DNA of 64,000 nt from Natrinema versiforme (GTDB lineage: Archaea > Halobacteriota > Halobacteria > Halobacteriales > Natrialbaceae): NCBI RefSeq assembly GCF_005576615.1, contig NZ_CP040330.1, positions 1,240,001 through 1,304,000 on the forward strand, written 5' to 3'. Of the stretch, positions 50,816 to 59,095 are shown piece after piece. The number at the start of each line of letters is the position of its first letter. The stretch's first letter is position 1. Both the position numbers and the translations under genes were made by a program. The notes beneath the pieces were generated by a model. That model was not told the origin of the DNA. It did not search any database and saw only the letters and a program-made list of their open reading frames with translations.

Positions 50816-50973
50816 GCAACTCGTCGCATCCTCCGATCGATCACAGTCCCTACTGGCGAGACTCGTTTCTGGATGGAGACGTATCGACTACGGGATCAGT
50901 TACTCATCGCGGGTCGGATTCTCGAAAGCGGAAGACGGCAAGCAGGGACCGGTCGTGAGTCAACAGCTGCGGA

Positions 50974-51462
50974 TTACTCGACGAGGTCTTCGAACTCCGG
51001 CAGGATTTCTTCGTCGTCCTCGTCGTCGGCCCCGGCATCCGAGTCGCTCGCCGCCTCGGCCCGGTCGTCCGCCTGCTCGGCGTCCGGTGATTCGTCTGTT
51101 TCGTCCGACTCCTCGTCGTCTTCCTCGTCTTCGAGGACGTCGATCTGCGTGACCTCGAGCGGGATGTTCTCGAGGCGTTGGCCGATCTCTTTGCGCGCGA
51201 TGCGCGAGGCGTGTTCCTCGCGCTCGACGTTGAAAACGGTCATCTCCAACTCGAGCGCGACGAGCGCTTCGTCGGCCGCGATGAACGCGGGCGGAAGCTC
51301 CTCTCCTGATGGGGAGGTTCGCTCGCCCATGTTGATCTCGACGTAATTGAGGTCAGGGTTCAACATCTCGCCCGTCTTCGAGATGGCGATCCGGATCGCC
51401 TCGTCTTCCGTTTCAACGTCGAATACCGGCACGGCAGCTTCGACGACGACCCTGCAATCCAT
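50974..51462 (-). CDS. UPF0212 (DUF555) family protein
   Basis: The product is 162 residues. The conserved part is MDCRVVVEAAVPVFDVETED and EAIRIAISKTGEMLNPDLNY, followed by EREEHASRIARKEIGQRLEN. This family is found across Euryarchaeota with unknown function. The C-terminal 50 residues are almost only Asp, Glu, Ala and Ser (EDEEDDEESDETDESPDAEQ), a haloarchaeal acidic tail. Confidence 0.92.
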   Translation of the reverse strand: MDCRVVVEAAVPVFDVETEDEAIRIAISKTGEMLNPDLNYVEINMGERTSPSGEELPPAFIAADEALVALELEMTVFNVEREEHASRIARKEIGQRLENIPLEVTQIDVLEDEEDDEESDETDESPDAEQADDRAEAASDSDAGADDEDDEEILPEFEDLVE

Positions 51463-51606
51463 ACACAGACGTTGTATGGCCTACAGTAAGAAGGTTCGCC
51501 CGACGACGGACGAACTGCACCGTGTCGGCCACCGGAACGCGACCGTGCGACGCGACGCCTGGGCAGTTCGAAAGGCAAAAGCCCGCGCCCCCGAAGGCTC
51601 GAACGA

Positions 51607-52488
51607 ATGGAGACGGGGACGATCCCACTCGACGACCTCGCCGGCGGACTCGACCTGTATCGCACGCTCGAGAGCGGTCAGAGCTACCTCTGGCGGCGCG
51701 ACGACGGCGAGATGTACAGCGAGACGCCCGCACCCGGCGCGTGGTACTCGACCGTCGTCGAGGGGGACGTGATCCGCGTCAGGACCCGCGACGGCCGCCT
51801 CGAGTGGGAGTCGACGGCCGACGCCGAACCGATCGTGCGCCGGCTGTTGCGCCTCGACGACGACCTCGAGGCGATCGTTGCGGCCGGGCCGGACGACCAA
51901 TTGCTCCGCGAGGCCTACGAGGCCCACCGCGGGATGCGCCTCGTTCGGGATCCGCCCTTTGGCTGTCTGATCTCGTTTATTTGCTCGGCCCAGATGCGAG
52001 TCGGGCGCATTCACACGATGGTGAAGACGTTGGCCAGCGAGTACGGCGACGAAATCGTCTTCGACGGCGAGACCTATCACGCGTTCCCGACGCCGGAGCA
52101 ACTCGCGACGGCGACCGAAACGGAGCTTCGCGAACTGGGACTCGGCTACCGCGCCCCCTACGTCGTCCGAACCGCCGAGATGGTCGCCAGCGGCGAAGCG
52201 CATCCGGAAGACGCGCGCGACCTCGAGTACGAAGCCGCGCGGGAGTACCTCACCAAATTCGTCGGGGTCGGCGACAAGGTTGCCGACTGCGTGCTCCTCT
52301 TCTCGCTCGAGTTCGACGAGGCCGTGCCGCTCGATACGTGGATCAAGTCGGCGATCGAGGACTACTTTCCCGACTGCGACCGCGGGTCCTACGCCGCGAC
52401 CGCTCGAGCGCTCCGCGAACGGCTGGGCGGCGAGTACGCCGGCTACGCCCAGACGTACGTCTTCCACCATCTTCGAACCGGGGAGTAA
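51607..52488 (+). CDS. 8-oxoguanine DNA glycosylase-like (OGG1/HhH-GPD)
   Basis: The product is 293 residues. The helix-hairpin-helix is LTKFVGVGDKVADCVLLFSL with the catalytic Lys224, and the essential Asp243 is in AVPLDTWIKSAI; these match Lys249 and Asp268 of human OGG1. The N-terminal domain (LDLYRTLESGQSYLWRRDDG) matches the OGG N domain with its Gln/Ser/Tyr/Trp block. The bifunctional enzyme removes 8-oxoguanine and nicks the AP site. It is divergent from the UPF0212 gene. Confidence 0.92.
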   Translation: METGTIPLDDLAGGLDLYRTLESGQSYLWRRDDGEMYSETPAPGAWYSTVVEGDVIRVRTRDGRLEWESTADAEPIVRRLLRLDDDLEAIVAAGPDDQLLREAYEAHRGMRLVRDPPFGCLISFICSAQMRVGRIHTMVKTLASEYGDEIVFDGETYHAFPTPEQLATATETELRELGLGYRAPYVVRTAEMVASGEAHPEDARDLEYEAAREYLTKFVGVGDKVADCVLLFSLEFDEAVPLDTWIKSAIEDYFPDCDRGSYAATARALRERLGGEYAGYAQTYVFHHLRTGE

Positions 52489-52551
52489 CGGCCGTCGGTC
52501 CGGGCGGCTCGCCGCGGAACGATTTTGTGAATGGATTGTCAATATCCTCGT

Positions 52552-52869
52552 ATGGCCACCGAATCGGTCCTCCCGCTCCTCGCAACCGCGGGGGCCCTCG
52601 GTGCACTGGGGATCCTGATCAAGTGGTTCGGAATGGTCCGACTGATCGCGGGCTACGATCCGGATCAGGTCGCCGACGAGGAGGGGCTGGCGGATTTCGT
52701 CGGCACTAACACGCTGTACGTCGCGGCGCTCGTCCTACTGGTTGCCGTCGTCGAATACGCGGAGCCGTTCGCGGGCACCGAGGCGGTCTGGCTCGCGTTC
52801 GCCGTCGGCGTCCTCGCGCTCACCGCCCGAATGATCGTCGGCGCTCGCCGCTACGAGGAGCCGACGTGA
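52552..52869 (+). CDS. DUF3784-like small membrane protein
   Basis: The product is 105 residues from ATG 52552 (MATESVLPLLATAGALGALG). Three hydrophobic helices: the first near 6-24, then TLYVAALVLLVAVVEYAEPF and VWLAFAVGVLALTARMIVG. The motif RLIAGYDPDQVADEEGLADF between helices 1 and 2 matches DUF3784. Function is unknown. It follows the glycosylase gene by 63 bases. Confidence 0.75.
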   Translation: MATESVLPLLATAGALGALGILIKWFGMVRLIAGYDPDQVADEEGLADFVGTNTLYVAALVLLVAVVEYAEPFAGTEAVWLAFAVGVLALTARMIVGARRYEEPT

Positions 52870-52894
52870 GCGCGGGATTCTCGACGCTCGAGTC

Positions 52895-53140
52895 TCACTC
52901 GTAATCGTCGCGACCGGCCATGGCCCAGTAGGCCTGCGAGAGGAGCGTGATCGCGAAGACCACGACGAGGATTCCCGCGACCCAGAGCGCGATCCGTTGG
53001 CCGAGCAGGTAGTACGTCAGCGCGCTCGCGCCGACGACGAACAGCACCGCGCCGACGAGCAACTCGAGTAGCTCCCGAAGCGATGCACGGGTGCTCGAGA
53101 CATCGACGTACTCGTCTTCGAAGCGGTCGATGATTCCCAT
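52895..53140 (-). CDS. Small two-helix membrane protein
   Basis: The product is 81 residues: a charged start (MGIIDRFEDEYVDVSSTRAS), then LLELLVGAVLFVVGASALTY and ALWVAGILVVVFAITLLSQA as membrane helices. Its ATG overlaps the stop of the metallo-beta-lactamase gene by one base (TGATG), so they are co-translated. No family was recognised. Confidence 0.78.
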   Translation of the reverse strand: MGIIDRFEDEYVDVSSTRASLRELLELLVGAVLFVVGASALTYYLLGQRIALWVAGILVVVFAITLLSQAYWAMAGRDDYE

Positions 53141-54156
53141 CAGCGGAACTCACCCAGCGTCGTCTGGTTTCGCTTCAGCGGCTGTGCCCGATAGCCGTAT
53201 TCGGTCGCGAGGGTGTCGGCGAACGCCTCGTCGGAGCCGTGGGTGGTGTAGACGATCTCGGGGTCGATCGCGCGCACCGTCGCGACGAGTTCGTCGAAGT
53301 CGCAGTGATCGGTCAGCGGGAAGGTGACATCGTAGTTCCCCCGGTATCGGAAGGAGTCGTCGACGGCCCAGCCCGAAAAGCCCGCCTTGAGTCCGTCCTC
53401 ACGCTCGACGGCGGTTTCGACCCAGTCGGCTCGCGCCTGATTCGACGGGAGGATCACGATCTCGTCGGTCAGCCCGCGGAGCGAGTCGTATCGCCGACCC
53501 GGAAACGCGAGGTCGCCCTCCGTCGCGGTCTCGATGGCGTCGTTTACGTCTCGAATCGACGCCGAGACGAGTATCTCACGGTCGGCGTCGCCGGTCGCGT
53601 CCCGGGCGAGCCACTGGAGTTTCTGGGAGCGACCCAGCGAGTAGCCGAACAGGAACAGCGGGCGGTCGTCGTTGTCACGAATCCAGTCCGTAATCGCGGC
53701 CTCGAGGTCGTCCTGTGCCGGAAACCGATACTTCGGGAGTCCATAGGTAGTCTCCATGATGAGCGCGTCCGCATCGACGGCGCGGGGGTCGAACCCCTCG
53801 AGGTAGCACCGATCGCGGGTGGAGAAGTCGCCGGTGTAGCAGTAGCGCCGAGGGCCGCCGTCGGCGTCCGGGAGGTCGATGATCGCTGCGCGGGAACCGA
53901 CGACGTGGCCGGCGGGAATGAGGTCGATACCGGGCGCGGACTCGACGAACTCGAAGCCGGTGCCGGTGCGGGCCTCGGCGATCGCCGCCGTTTCGGCCGA
54001 GCAGACGACGGTCTCCGGCGTCGTTCGGAACGTGTGATCGGCGTGGGCGTGGCTCACCACGTTGACCGCGCCGACGGCGCTCCGGGCGTCGGCGACGACC
54101 CGCGGCTCCCCGCCCTCGCGTTCGAAGTGAATGCCGTCTCGGTGCCGTATCGTCAC
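53140..54156 (-). CDS. Metallo-beta-lactamase-fold exonuclease, CPSF/mRNA 3'-processing type
   Basis: The product is 338 residues from GTG 54156 (VTIRHRDGIHFEREGG); the longer frame is Arg-rich and rejected. The metal site is VVSHAHADHTF (HxHxDH), with CYTGDFSTRD, METTYGLPKYRFP and FPLTDHCDFDELVA as later blocks, and the C-terminal YTTHGSDEAFADTL. This is the COG1236 type, exo- or endonucleases of RNA 3' ends, or DNA-ligase-associated exonucleases. A deaminated role cannot be chosen. It is followed by a co-translated small membrane protein. Confidence 0.87.
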   Translation of the reverse strand: MTIRHRDGIHFEREGGEPRVVADARSAVGAVNVVSHAHADHTFRTTPETVVCSAETAAIAEARTGTGFEFVESAPGIDLIPAGHVVGSRAAIIDLPDADGGPRRYCYTGDFSTRDRCYLEGFDPRAVDADALIMETTYGLPKYRFPAQDDLEAAITDWIRDNDDRPLFLFGYSLGRSQKLQWLARDATGDADREILVSASIRDVNDAIETATEGDLAFPGRRYDSLRGLTDEIVILPSNQARADWVETAVEREDGLKAGFSGWAVDDSFRYRGNYDVTFPLTDHCDFDELVATVRAIDPEIVYTTHGSDEAFADTLATEYGYRAQPLKRNQTTLGEFR

Positions 54157-54249
54157 TGGGAGGGCTAGGGGCTCGAGGCACCTCCCGTTGTCGCTTCCGC
54201 CCGGTCTCTCGGAGCCGGATTTTTGGCGGTCGCGGTCGAGGGCTCGCAC

Positions 54250-54528
54250 ATGGCAGAGCGAATCCGCGCACACGTCTTCGTTTCGGGGACGGTACAGGGC
54301 GTCTACTATCGTGCGAACACTCGCGACACGGCCCGCGAGGCTGGCGTCGACGGCTGGGTGAAGAATTTAGACGACGGCCGCGTCGAGGCGGTCTTCGAGG
54401 GACCCGAGGACGTCGTCGAGGAACTGATCGAGTGGTGTCACACCGGAAGTCCAGCAGCCGAAGTCGAGAGCGTCGAGACCGAGTACGAAGACCCGCAGGG
54501 CGAGGACGGGTTCGAAATTCGGTACTGA
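54250..54528 (+). CDS. acyP: Acylphosphatase
   Basis: The product is 92 residues from ATG 54250. GTVQGVYYRANTRDTAREAG contains the catalytic Arg of the VQGVxYR motif and GWVKNLDDGRVEAVFEG the catalytic Asn. It hydrolyses acyl phosphates. It is divergent from the metallo-beta-lactamase gene with about 90 bases between. Confidence 0.96.
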   Translation: MAERIRAHVFVSGTVQGVYYRANTRDTAREAGVDGWVKNLDDGRVEAVFEGPEDVVEELIEWCHTGSPAAEVESVETEYEDPQGEDGFEIRY

Positions 54529-54547
54529 TCCGCGCTCGCGAATCGTC

Positions 54548-54706
54548 TCAGCGAAACAGCGTTCGAACGGCGATATCGACGTATTCGAGGAACGAGGCCG
54601 TCGGCGTCCCCGGCAGATAGAGTTCGGGTTCGGACTGCTCGAGCGGCAGGTCGGGGTAGTCAGCGGGAGCGGTTTCGAGAGTATTGTCGGATTCGAGTGC
54701 GTCCAT
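54548..54706 (-). CDS. Small acidic hypothetical protein
   Basis: The product is 52 residues (MDALESDNTLETAPADYPDL, then a short Pro-rich segment and TASFLEYVDIAVRTLF). The acidic composition is haloarchaeal. A CATAAATAGACG element about 20-27 bases before the ATG is a good TATA box for a leaderless transcript, which argues that it is expressed. No family was recognised. It is convergent with acyP. Confidence 0.55.
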   Translation of the reverse strand: MDALESDNTLETAPADYPDLPLEQSEPELYLPGTPTASFLEYVDIAVRTLFR

Positions 54707-54848
54707 GACCCGCCTACGAACTGCGTCTATTTATGAACTCAGAAATATAGTTTCGGCGTTACGAACTAACAATCGTGATTGAGTAACCGTCGCACGGGGC
54801 GCGGAACCACGGACCTGACGACTCGAGCAGCGATTGTCGATCCGATTC

Positions 54849-55193
54849 TCACGGACTGAACCGGTTCGTTCGATAGCTGTCGCTTTCGTCACCGTCCTTT
54901 CTATCGTCTCCCCGTGCGTCGGTTTCGTCGTCTCCACTCCGCTCGCCGCGCTCGTCGTCGTAGATATCGATGTGGTGGATCGCGTGCGGCGAGAGCAGGC
55001 GCTCGCCCTCGAGTTCGATCCAGCCGTTGGCGTGGACGACGATCGGCCCTTCGTAGAGGACATCGTTCGAGTCGGCGTCGCCGTAGATGACGACATCCCG
55101 GTAGGCCTGCGTAAGGGGGTTCACACTGTCCGTAACGATCGAGTCGCGACCGGCGATCGGCGGAAACATCGGTGGGTCGAATGAGAATTTCAT
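54849..55193 (-). CDS. Conserved-looking hypothetical protein with acidic tail
   Basis: The product is 114 residues from ATG 55193 (MKFSFDPPMFPPIAGRDSIV). The first 75 residues look like a folded beta-rich unit (YRDVVIYGDADSNDVLYEGP, IVVHANGWIELEGERLLSPH), and the rest is an Asp/Glu/Arg-rich tail. A TTATATG box lies only about 8 bases before this ATG; if that is the TATA box, transcription would start near 55177 and ATG 55169 (MFPPIAGRD) would be the start. I recognise no family. Confidence 0.65.
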   Translation of the reverse strand: MKFSFDPPMFPPIAGRDSIVTDSVNPLTQAYRDVVIYGDADSNDVLYEGPIVVHANGWIELEGERLLSPHAIHHIDIYDDERGERSGDDETDARGDDRKDGDESDSYRTNRFSP

Positions 55194-55289
55194 ATCATAT
55201 AAGCATACCGTGCTCGAGAGCAATGCCGATCGACACCGCTACCACTGGCTTCGTGAGGGATCGAGAGCATCACGGTTCGACCGAGAAAA

Positions 55290-55787
55290 TCACCCGGGCT
55301 GGGGCAAATACGCCTCGAGCCACGGCGGCTCCTCGGTGTACTGCCACTCCGCCCAGTCGGCCTTCTCGCCGGCGTAGTAGGCGCGGTAGGCGGCGACCGG
55401 GTCGTCGGGGCGTTTGTACTCGTCGGGCATGGTCTGTGGACGCGGCGTCGGCTCCTCGGCGGGGAACGCAATCTCGTCGGGGTCAATACGGTCGATGACT
55501 TCCCAACTCGCGTGGTCGCCGTCTTTGTCGTAGCGCTCGACGAACTCCGCGTTGAGCGCCTCGGCGTGATCCCGCAGTCGGAGCCAGTTCGCCCGCGAGT
55601 CCGTCGCCCACTTCGTCACGGGGTGATCGACGTGGGTCGGCTTGTAGAGAAAGTCCGCCTCGTAACCGTTCTCGCGGGCCGCAGTACACAGCACCTGCGC
55701 GGCCTCGAGCAGCAGTTTGTTGACATGCTGGTCGCAGTGATAGCGCGCAGCGAGCCGCGGGTCCTCGTCGAGCCAGAAGACGTTCAC
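55290..55787 (-). CDS. Pyrimidine-dimer DNA glycosylase-like protein
   Basis: The product is 165 residues from GTG 55787 (VNVFWLDEDPRLAARYHCDQ). The start, with HCDQHVNKLLLEAAQVLCTA, resembles the endonuclease V / Pyr_excise family, where the N-terminal residue and an early Glu act. Further blocks are HPVTKWATDSRANWLRLRDH and the C-terminal KADWAEWQYTEEPPWLEAY, rich in Trp. A role in UV damage repair fits a sunlit brine organism, but the halophile subgroup has not been shown to be active as far as I can tell from sequence. Confidence 0.78.
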   Translation of the reverse strand: MNVFWLDEDPRLAARYHCDQHVNKLLLEAAQVLCTAARENGYEADFLYKPTHVDHPVTKWATDSRANWLRLRDHAEALNAEFVERYDKDGDHASWEVIDRIDPDEIAFPAEEPTPRPQTMPDEYKRPDDPVAAYRAYYAGEKADWAEWQYTEEPPWLEAYLPQPG

Positions 55788-55892
55788 GGCGGCGATAGGG
55801 ATTCGATCGGATTGGCTCTGTGGCCTAACGATGTTGTGTTTCCCGACACGGGGTCCGCAACGTTGAACGGACGGCCCGTCGAACCCTCGAGC

Positions 55893-57371
55893 ATGATTAC
55901 AGGCGAGCGAATGGCCGCCGTCGACGCGAACGCCGCGGCGCTGGGCGCGCCGCGAAAGCAGTTGATGGAATCGAGCGGGAACGCCGTCGCCCGCGCGGTC
56001 CGCGAGGCGGCCGACCCCGGCGCTCGAGTCGCCATCGTCGCCGGCCGCGGGAACAACGGCGGGGACGCGTTCGTCGCCGCCCGTTTCCTCGATGGTACCG
56101 AACGTCATTCGGCATCAGACCGAGACGCGTCGCGTCTCGGGCGTGAGTACGACGTTACCACATTGCTGCTCGGGCGCGCCGCGAACATCGGCACGGACAT
56201 CGCCCGCGAGAACTGGGACGCCCTCGAGCAGGCGGAGTACGATACGCGAGAGATCACGGACTCGAGCGAGTTCGCCCTCCCCGACGCGGACGTGATCGTC
56301 GACGCGATGCTCGGAACGGGGATCAGCGGCGACCTTCGAGAGCCCGCCGCGACCGCGGCCGACGCGATCAACGACGCCGACGCCACCGTGGTCGCGGTCG
56401 ACGTGCCCTCGGGCTTCGACGCCGACGCGGGCGACCACGCGGCAAACGGCGTCGAGGCCGACCGGGTCGTCACCTTCCACGACACGAAGCCGGGACTCGA
56501 GGAACTCGCGGCCGACGTGACGGTCGCGGACATCGGAATTCCGGCCGCTGCGGAGCGGTTCGCCGGCCCCGGCGATGTCGACCTCGCTCGCCCCGAAAGC
56601 CGCGACGGCCGCGCGTTCGTCATCGGCGGCGGTCCCTACACCGGCGCGCCGGCGCTCGCCGCGCAGGCGGCGCTCCGTGCCGGCGCGGAACTCTCCTTCG
56701 TCGCCGCGCCCGACTCCGTCGCCGGCGAGATCCAGGGCTACGCCGAGGACCTCATCGTCCAGCCCTACGAGCACGACCGGCTCACCCCGGAGCAGGTCGA
56801 CGGCCTCGTCGATACGGCCGAGCGCCACGACGATATCGTCGTCCTCGGTCCGGGTCTCGGCACCGCCGACGAAACCCTCGAGGCCGCCCGCGCGTTCCTC
56901 GAGTCCTATACCGGGCCGGCGGTCGTCGACGCCGACGCGCTCGAGGTCGTTCCCGACCTCGAGACGGACGCGACGCTGGTCTGTACGCCCAACCGCCGCG
57001 AACTCGCCCGCATGGGCGGCCCGGATACCGACTCGCTCCGGGACGCGGTCGACGAAATCGAGTCCTTTGCAGCCGAACTGGGCCACGTCGTGCTCGCGAA
57101 GGGCGTCGACGACGTGGCGACCGACGGCGAACGGACCCGGATCAGCCGCGCCGGCGCGCCCGGCATGAAAGTCGGCGGCACCGGCGACACGCTCGCCGGC
57201 ATCGTCGCGGCGCTGCTCGAGCACGCCGACCCGTTCGACGCGGCGACGGCGGGCGCGTACGTCAACGGACTCGCCGGCGAGCGACTCGCCGAGACCGAGG
57301 CGAACGGGCTCCTCGCGTCGGATATGCTGGACGAAATTCCGGCGGCCCTGTGGGGTGATGCTGATGAGTGA
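55893..57371 (+). CDS. nnr: Bifunctional NAD(P)HX epimerase/dehydratase
   Basis: The product is 492 residues from ATG 55893 (MITGERMAAVDANAAALG). The N-terminal epimerase domain (about 1-220) has AGRGNNGGDAFVAARFL and VDVPSGFDADAG; the C-terminal ADP/ATP-dependent dehydratase domain has LAAQAALRAGAELSFVAAP, LGPGLGT, CTPNRRELARM and GAPGMKVGGTGDTLAGI. The enzyme repairs hydrated NADH/NADPH. Residues about 70-88 (GTERHSASDRDASRLGRE) interrupt the usual epimerase alignment and are coded by a palindromic insert. The stop overlaps the moaC start by 8 bases. Confidence 0.95.
   Translation: MITGERMAAVDANAAALGAPRKQLMESSGNAVARAVREAADPGARVAIVAGRGNNGGDAFVAARFLDGTERHSASDRDASRLGREYDVTTLLLGRAANIGTDIARENWDALEQAEYDTREITDSSEFALPDADVIVDAMLGTGISGDLREPAATAADAINDADATVVAVDVPSGFDADAGDHAANGVEADRVVTFHDTKPGLEELAADVTVADIGIPAAAERFAGPGDVDLARPESRDGRAFVIGGGPYTGAPALAAQAALRAGAELSFVAAPDSVAGEIQGYAEDLIVQPYEHDRLTPEQVDGLVDTAERHDDIVVLGPGLGTADETLEAARAFLESYTGPAVVDADALEVVPDLETDATLVCTPNRRELARMGGPDTDSLRDAVDEIESFAAELGHVVLAKGVDDVATDGERTRISRAGAPGMKVGGTGDTLAGIVAALLEHADPFDAATAGAYVNGLAGERLAETEANGLLASDMLDEIPAALWGDADE
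56098..56140 (+). repeat. In-frame palindromic insertion in nnr
   Basis: 56098-56112 is CCGAA-cgtca-TTCGG. After 7 bases, 56120-56140 is a perfect odd palindrome with 10-base arms CCGAGACGCG and CGCGTCTCGG around a single T. This matches the layout of the insert in grx-trxR (small hairpin, 6-7 bases, 10-1-10 palindrome), with the same core ACGCG-T-CGCGT in coding direction. Encoded peptides are similar: ERHSASDRDASRLG and EQSSTANQNASRSG. Confidence 0.75.
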
Positions 57372-57909
57372 GAACGACGACGCGCGCGACGAGTCAAACA
57401 CCGATGCGGTCGACGCGAGCGACGGCGAACGCGCGGCCGACGATCTCACACATACCACCGACGAGGGCGACGTCCAGATGGTCGACGTCGGCGACAAACC
57501 CGACAGCGAGCGTCGCGCGGTCGCGGCCGGGGAAATTCACCTTCGGCCCGCCACCGTCGAGGCGATCCGCGAGGACGAGGTCGGCAAAGGTGACGTGCTC
57601 GCGACCGCCCGCATCGGCGCGATTCAGGCCGTCAAGCACACGTGGGAGACGATCCCGATGTGCCACCAGATCCCGATCACGAACGTCGACACCGAGTTCT
57701 CGCTCGCCGAGGACCGGGTCGAGGTCCGGGTCGGCGTCGAGACCACCGGCAAGACGGGCTGCGAGATGGAGGCCCTCGAGGGCGTGACGACCAGCCTGAA
57801 CGTCGTCTGGGATATGGTCAAAGCGGTCGAGAAAGACGACGACGGCCAATACCCCGAGACGGGCATCGAGAACGTCCGCGTGCTCGATAAGGAAAAACGG
57901 CAGGCATGA
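57364..57909 (+). CDS. moaC: MoaC, cyclic pyranopterin monophosphate synthase
   Basis: The product is 181 residues from ATG 57364. After an acidic N-terminal extension (about 35 residues), the MoaC blocks are RRAVAAGEIHLRPATVEAIR, AVKHTWETIPMCHQIPIT and TGKTGCEMEALEGVTTSLNV. It catalyses the second half of the GTP to cyclic pyranopterin step of molybdenum cofactor synthesis. It overlaps nnr by 8 bases upstream and the following gene by an ATGA. Confidence 0.96.
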   Translation: MSENDDARDESNTDAVDASDGERAADDLTHTTDEGDVQMVDVGDKPDSERRAVAAGEIHLRPATVEAIREDEVGKGDVLATARIGAIQAVKHTWETIPMCHQIPITNVDTEFSLAEDRVEVRVGVETTGKTGCEMEALEGVTTSLNVVWDMVKAVEKDDDGQYPETGIENVRVLDKEKRQA

Positions 57910-58976
57910 GCGGTGAGACGAAGCTCCGGACGCCGCTCTGTGAGACACTCGGGATCGAGTACCCGATCGTGCAGGCTCCGATCGGGAGCGCGACGACGCC
58001 CGACCTCGCGGCCGCCGTCTCGAACGCCGGCGGGCTCGGCCACCTCGCGGTCACGTGGCGTGATCTCGAGGAGACTCGCCGGGTGATCCGCGACACGCGC
58101 GAGCGGACCGACGAGCCGTTCGCGGTCAACCTCGTCCTCGACGACGCGACGACGGTCGTCGACACGGACGAGCACCTCGAGACGATCCTCGAGGCGGGCG
58201 TCGATGTGGTCACCTTCTCGTTCGGCGAGGCCGCCCCCTACGTCGATCGGATTCACGACGCGGGCGCGGTCGTCGCTCAGACCGTCGGCAGCGCCGAGGG
58301 GGCCCGCGCGGCCGTCGATGCCGGCGTCGACGCGATCGTCACGCAGGGTCTCGAGGCGGGCGGCCACGTCCAGAGCGAGGTGGCGACGACGGCGCTCGTC
58401 CCTCGCGTCGCGGATACGGTAGGCGGTGAGGTCCCGATCGTCGCAGCCGGCGGGATCGCTGACGGTCGAGGGATCGCGGCTGTGTTGGCCCTCGGCGCTG
58501 ACGGCGCGTGGCTCGGCACCCGGTTCGTCGCGACCGAGGAGGCGGCCGTCCACGACGAGTACCAGCGGCGACTCCGCGAGAGCGACGAGACCGCAACCGA
58601 GTACACGACTCTCTTCGACAAGGGCTGGCCCGGAACACCACATCGTGTGTTGCGAAACGAGACGCTCGAGCGCTGGGACCGCGAGGGTCGGCCGCCCGCC
58701 GGGGAACGGCCGGGGGAGACCGACGTTATCGCTCGGATCGACGACGGTGACGGTCGCGGTGAGCCGATCGAGCGCTACGACGAGGCGCTCGCGACGCCGG
58801 CCGTCGACGGCGAGATCGAGGCGATGGCGCTGTTCGCCGGCCAGAGCGTCGGCCTTACCGACGAGGTGCGACCAGCCGGTGCGCTGCTCGAGGATCTCGT
58901 CACGGAGACGCGGACGGCTATTTCGGGATTGCCGGGTCGACGCTCGGGAGGCGGGCGCGGACAGGACCTCGAGTAA
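57906..58976 (+). CDS. Nitronate monooxygenase (2-nitropropane dioxygenase) family flavoprotein
   Basis: The product is 356 residues. PLCETLGIEYPIVQAPIGSA is the FMN-binding start of the barrel, followed by NAGGLGHLAVTW, GADAIVTQG-like VDAIVTQGLEAGGHVQSEVA and PIVAAGGIADGRGIAAVLAL. GADGAWLGTRFVATEEA is the phosphate loop. The family oxidises nitroalkanes or acts as enoyl reductase-like FMN enzymes. It is coupled to moaC by ATGA. Confidence 0.93.
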   Translation: MSGETKLRTPLCETLGIEYPIVQAPIGSATTPDLAAAVSNAGGLGHLAVTWRDLEETRRVIRDTRERTDEPFAVNLVLDDATTVVDTDEHLETILEAGVDVVTFSFGEAAPYVDRIHDAGAVVAQTVGSAEGARAAVDAGVDAIVTQGLEAGGHVQSEVATTALVPRVADTVGGEVPIVAAGGIADGRGIAAVLALGADGAWLGTRFVATEEAAVHDEYQRRLRESDETATEYTTLFDKGWPGTPHRVLRNETLERWDREGRPPAGERPGETDVIARIDDGDGRGEPIERYDEALATPAVDGEIEAMALFAGQSVGLTDEVRPAGALLEDLVTETRTAISGLPGRRSGGGRGQDLE

Positions 58977-59095
58977 GAGCTGCTTTCTCACAGCGAGCTA
59001 GCACGTCCCGCCGAACGCCGGGGAACTCGAGAGCCGGTGACGGACGGAAAGCCGAGCCACAAAACTAATAGTAGTGTCTTACTGTCACTCTCGAC

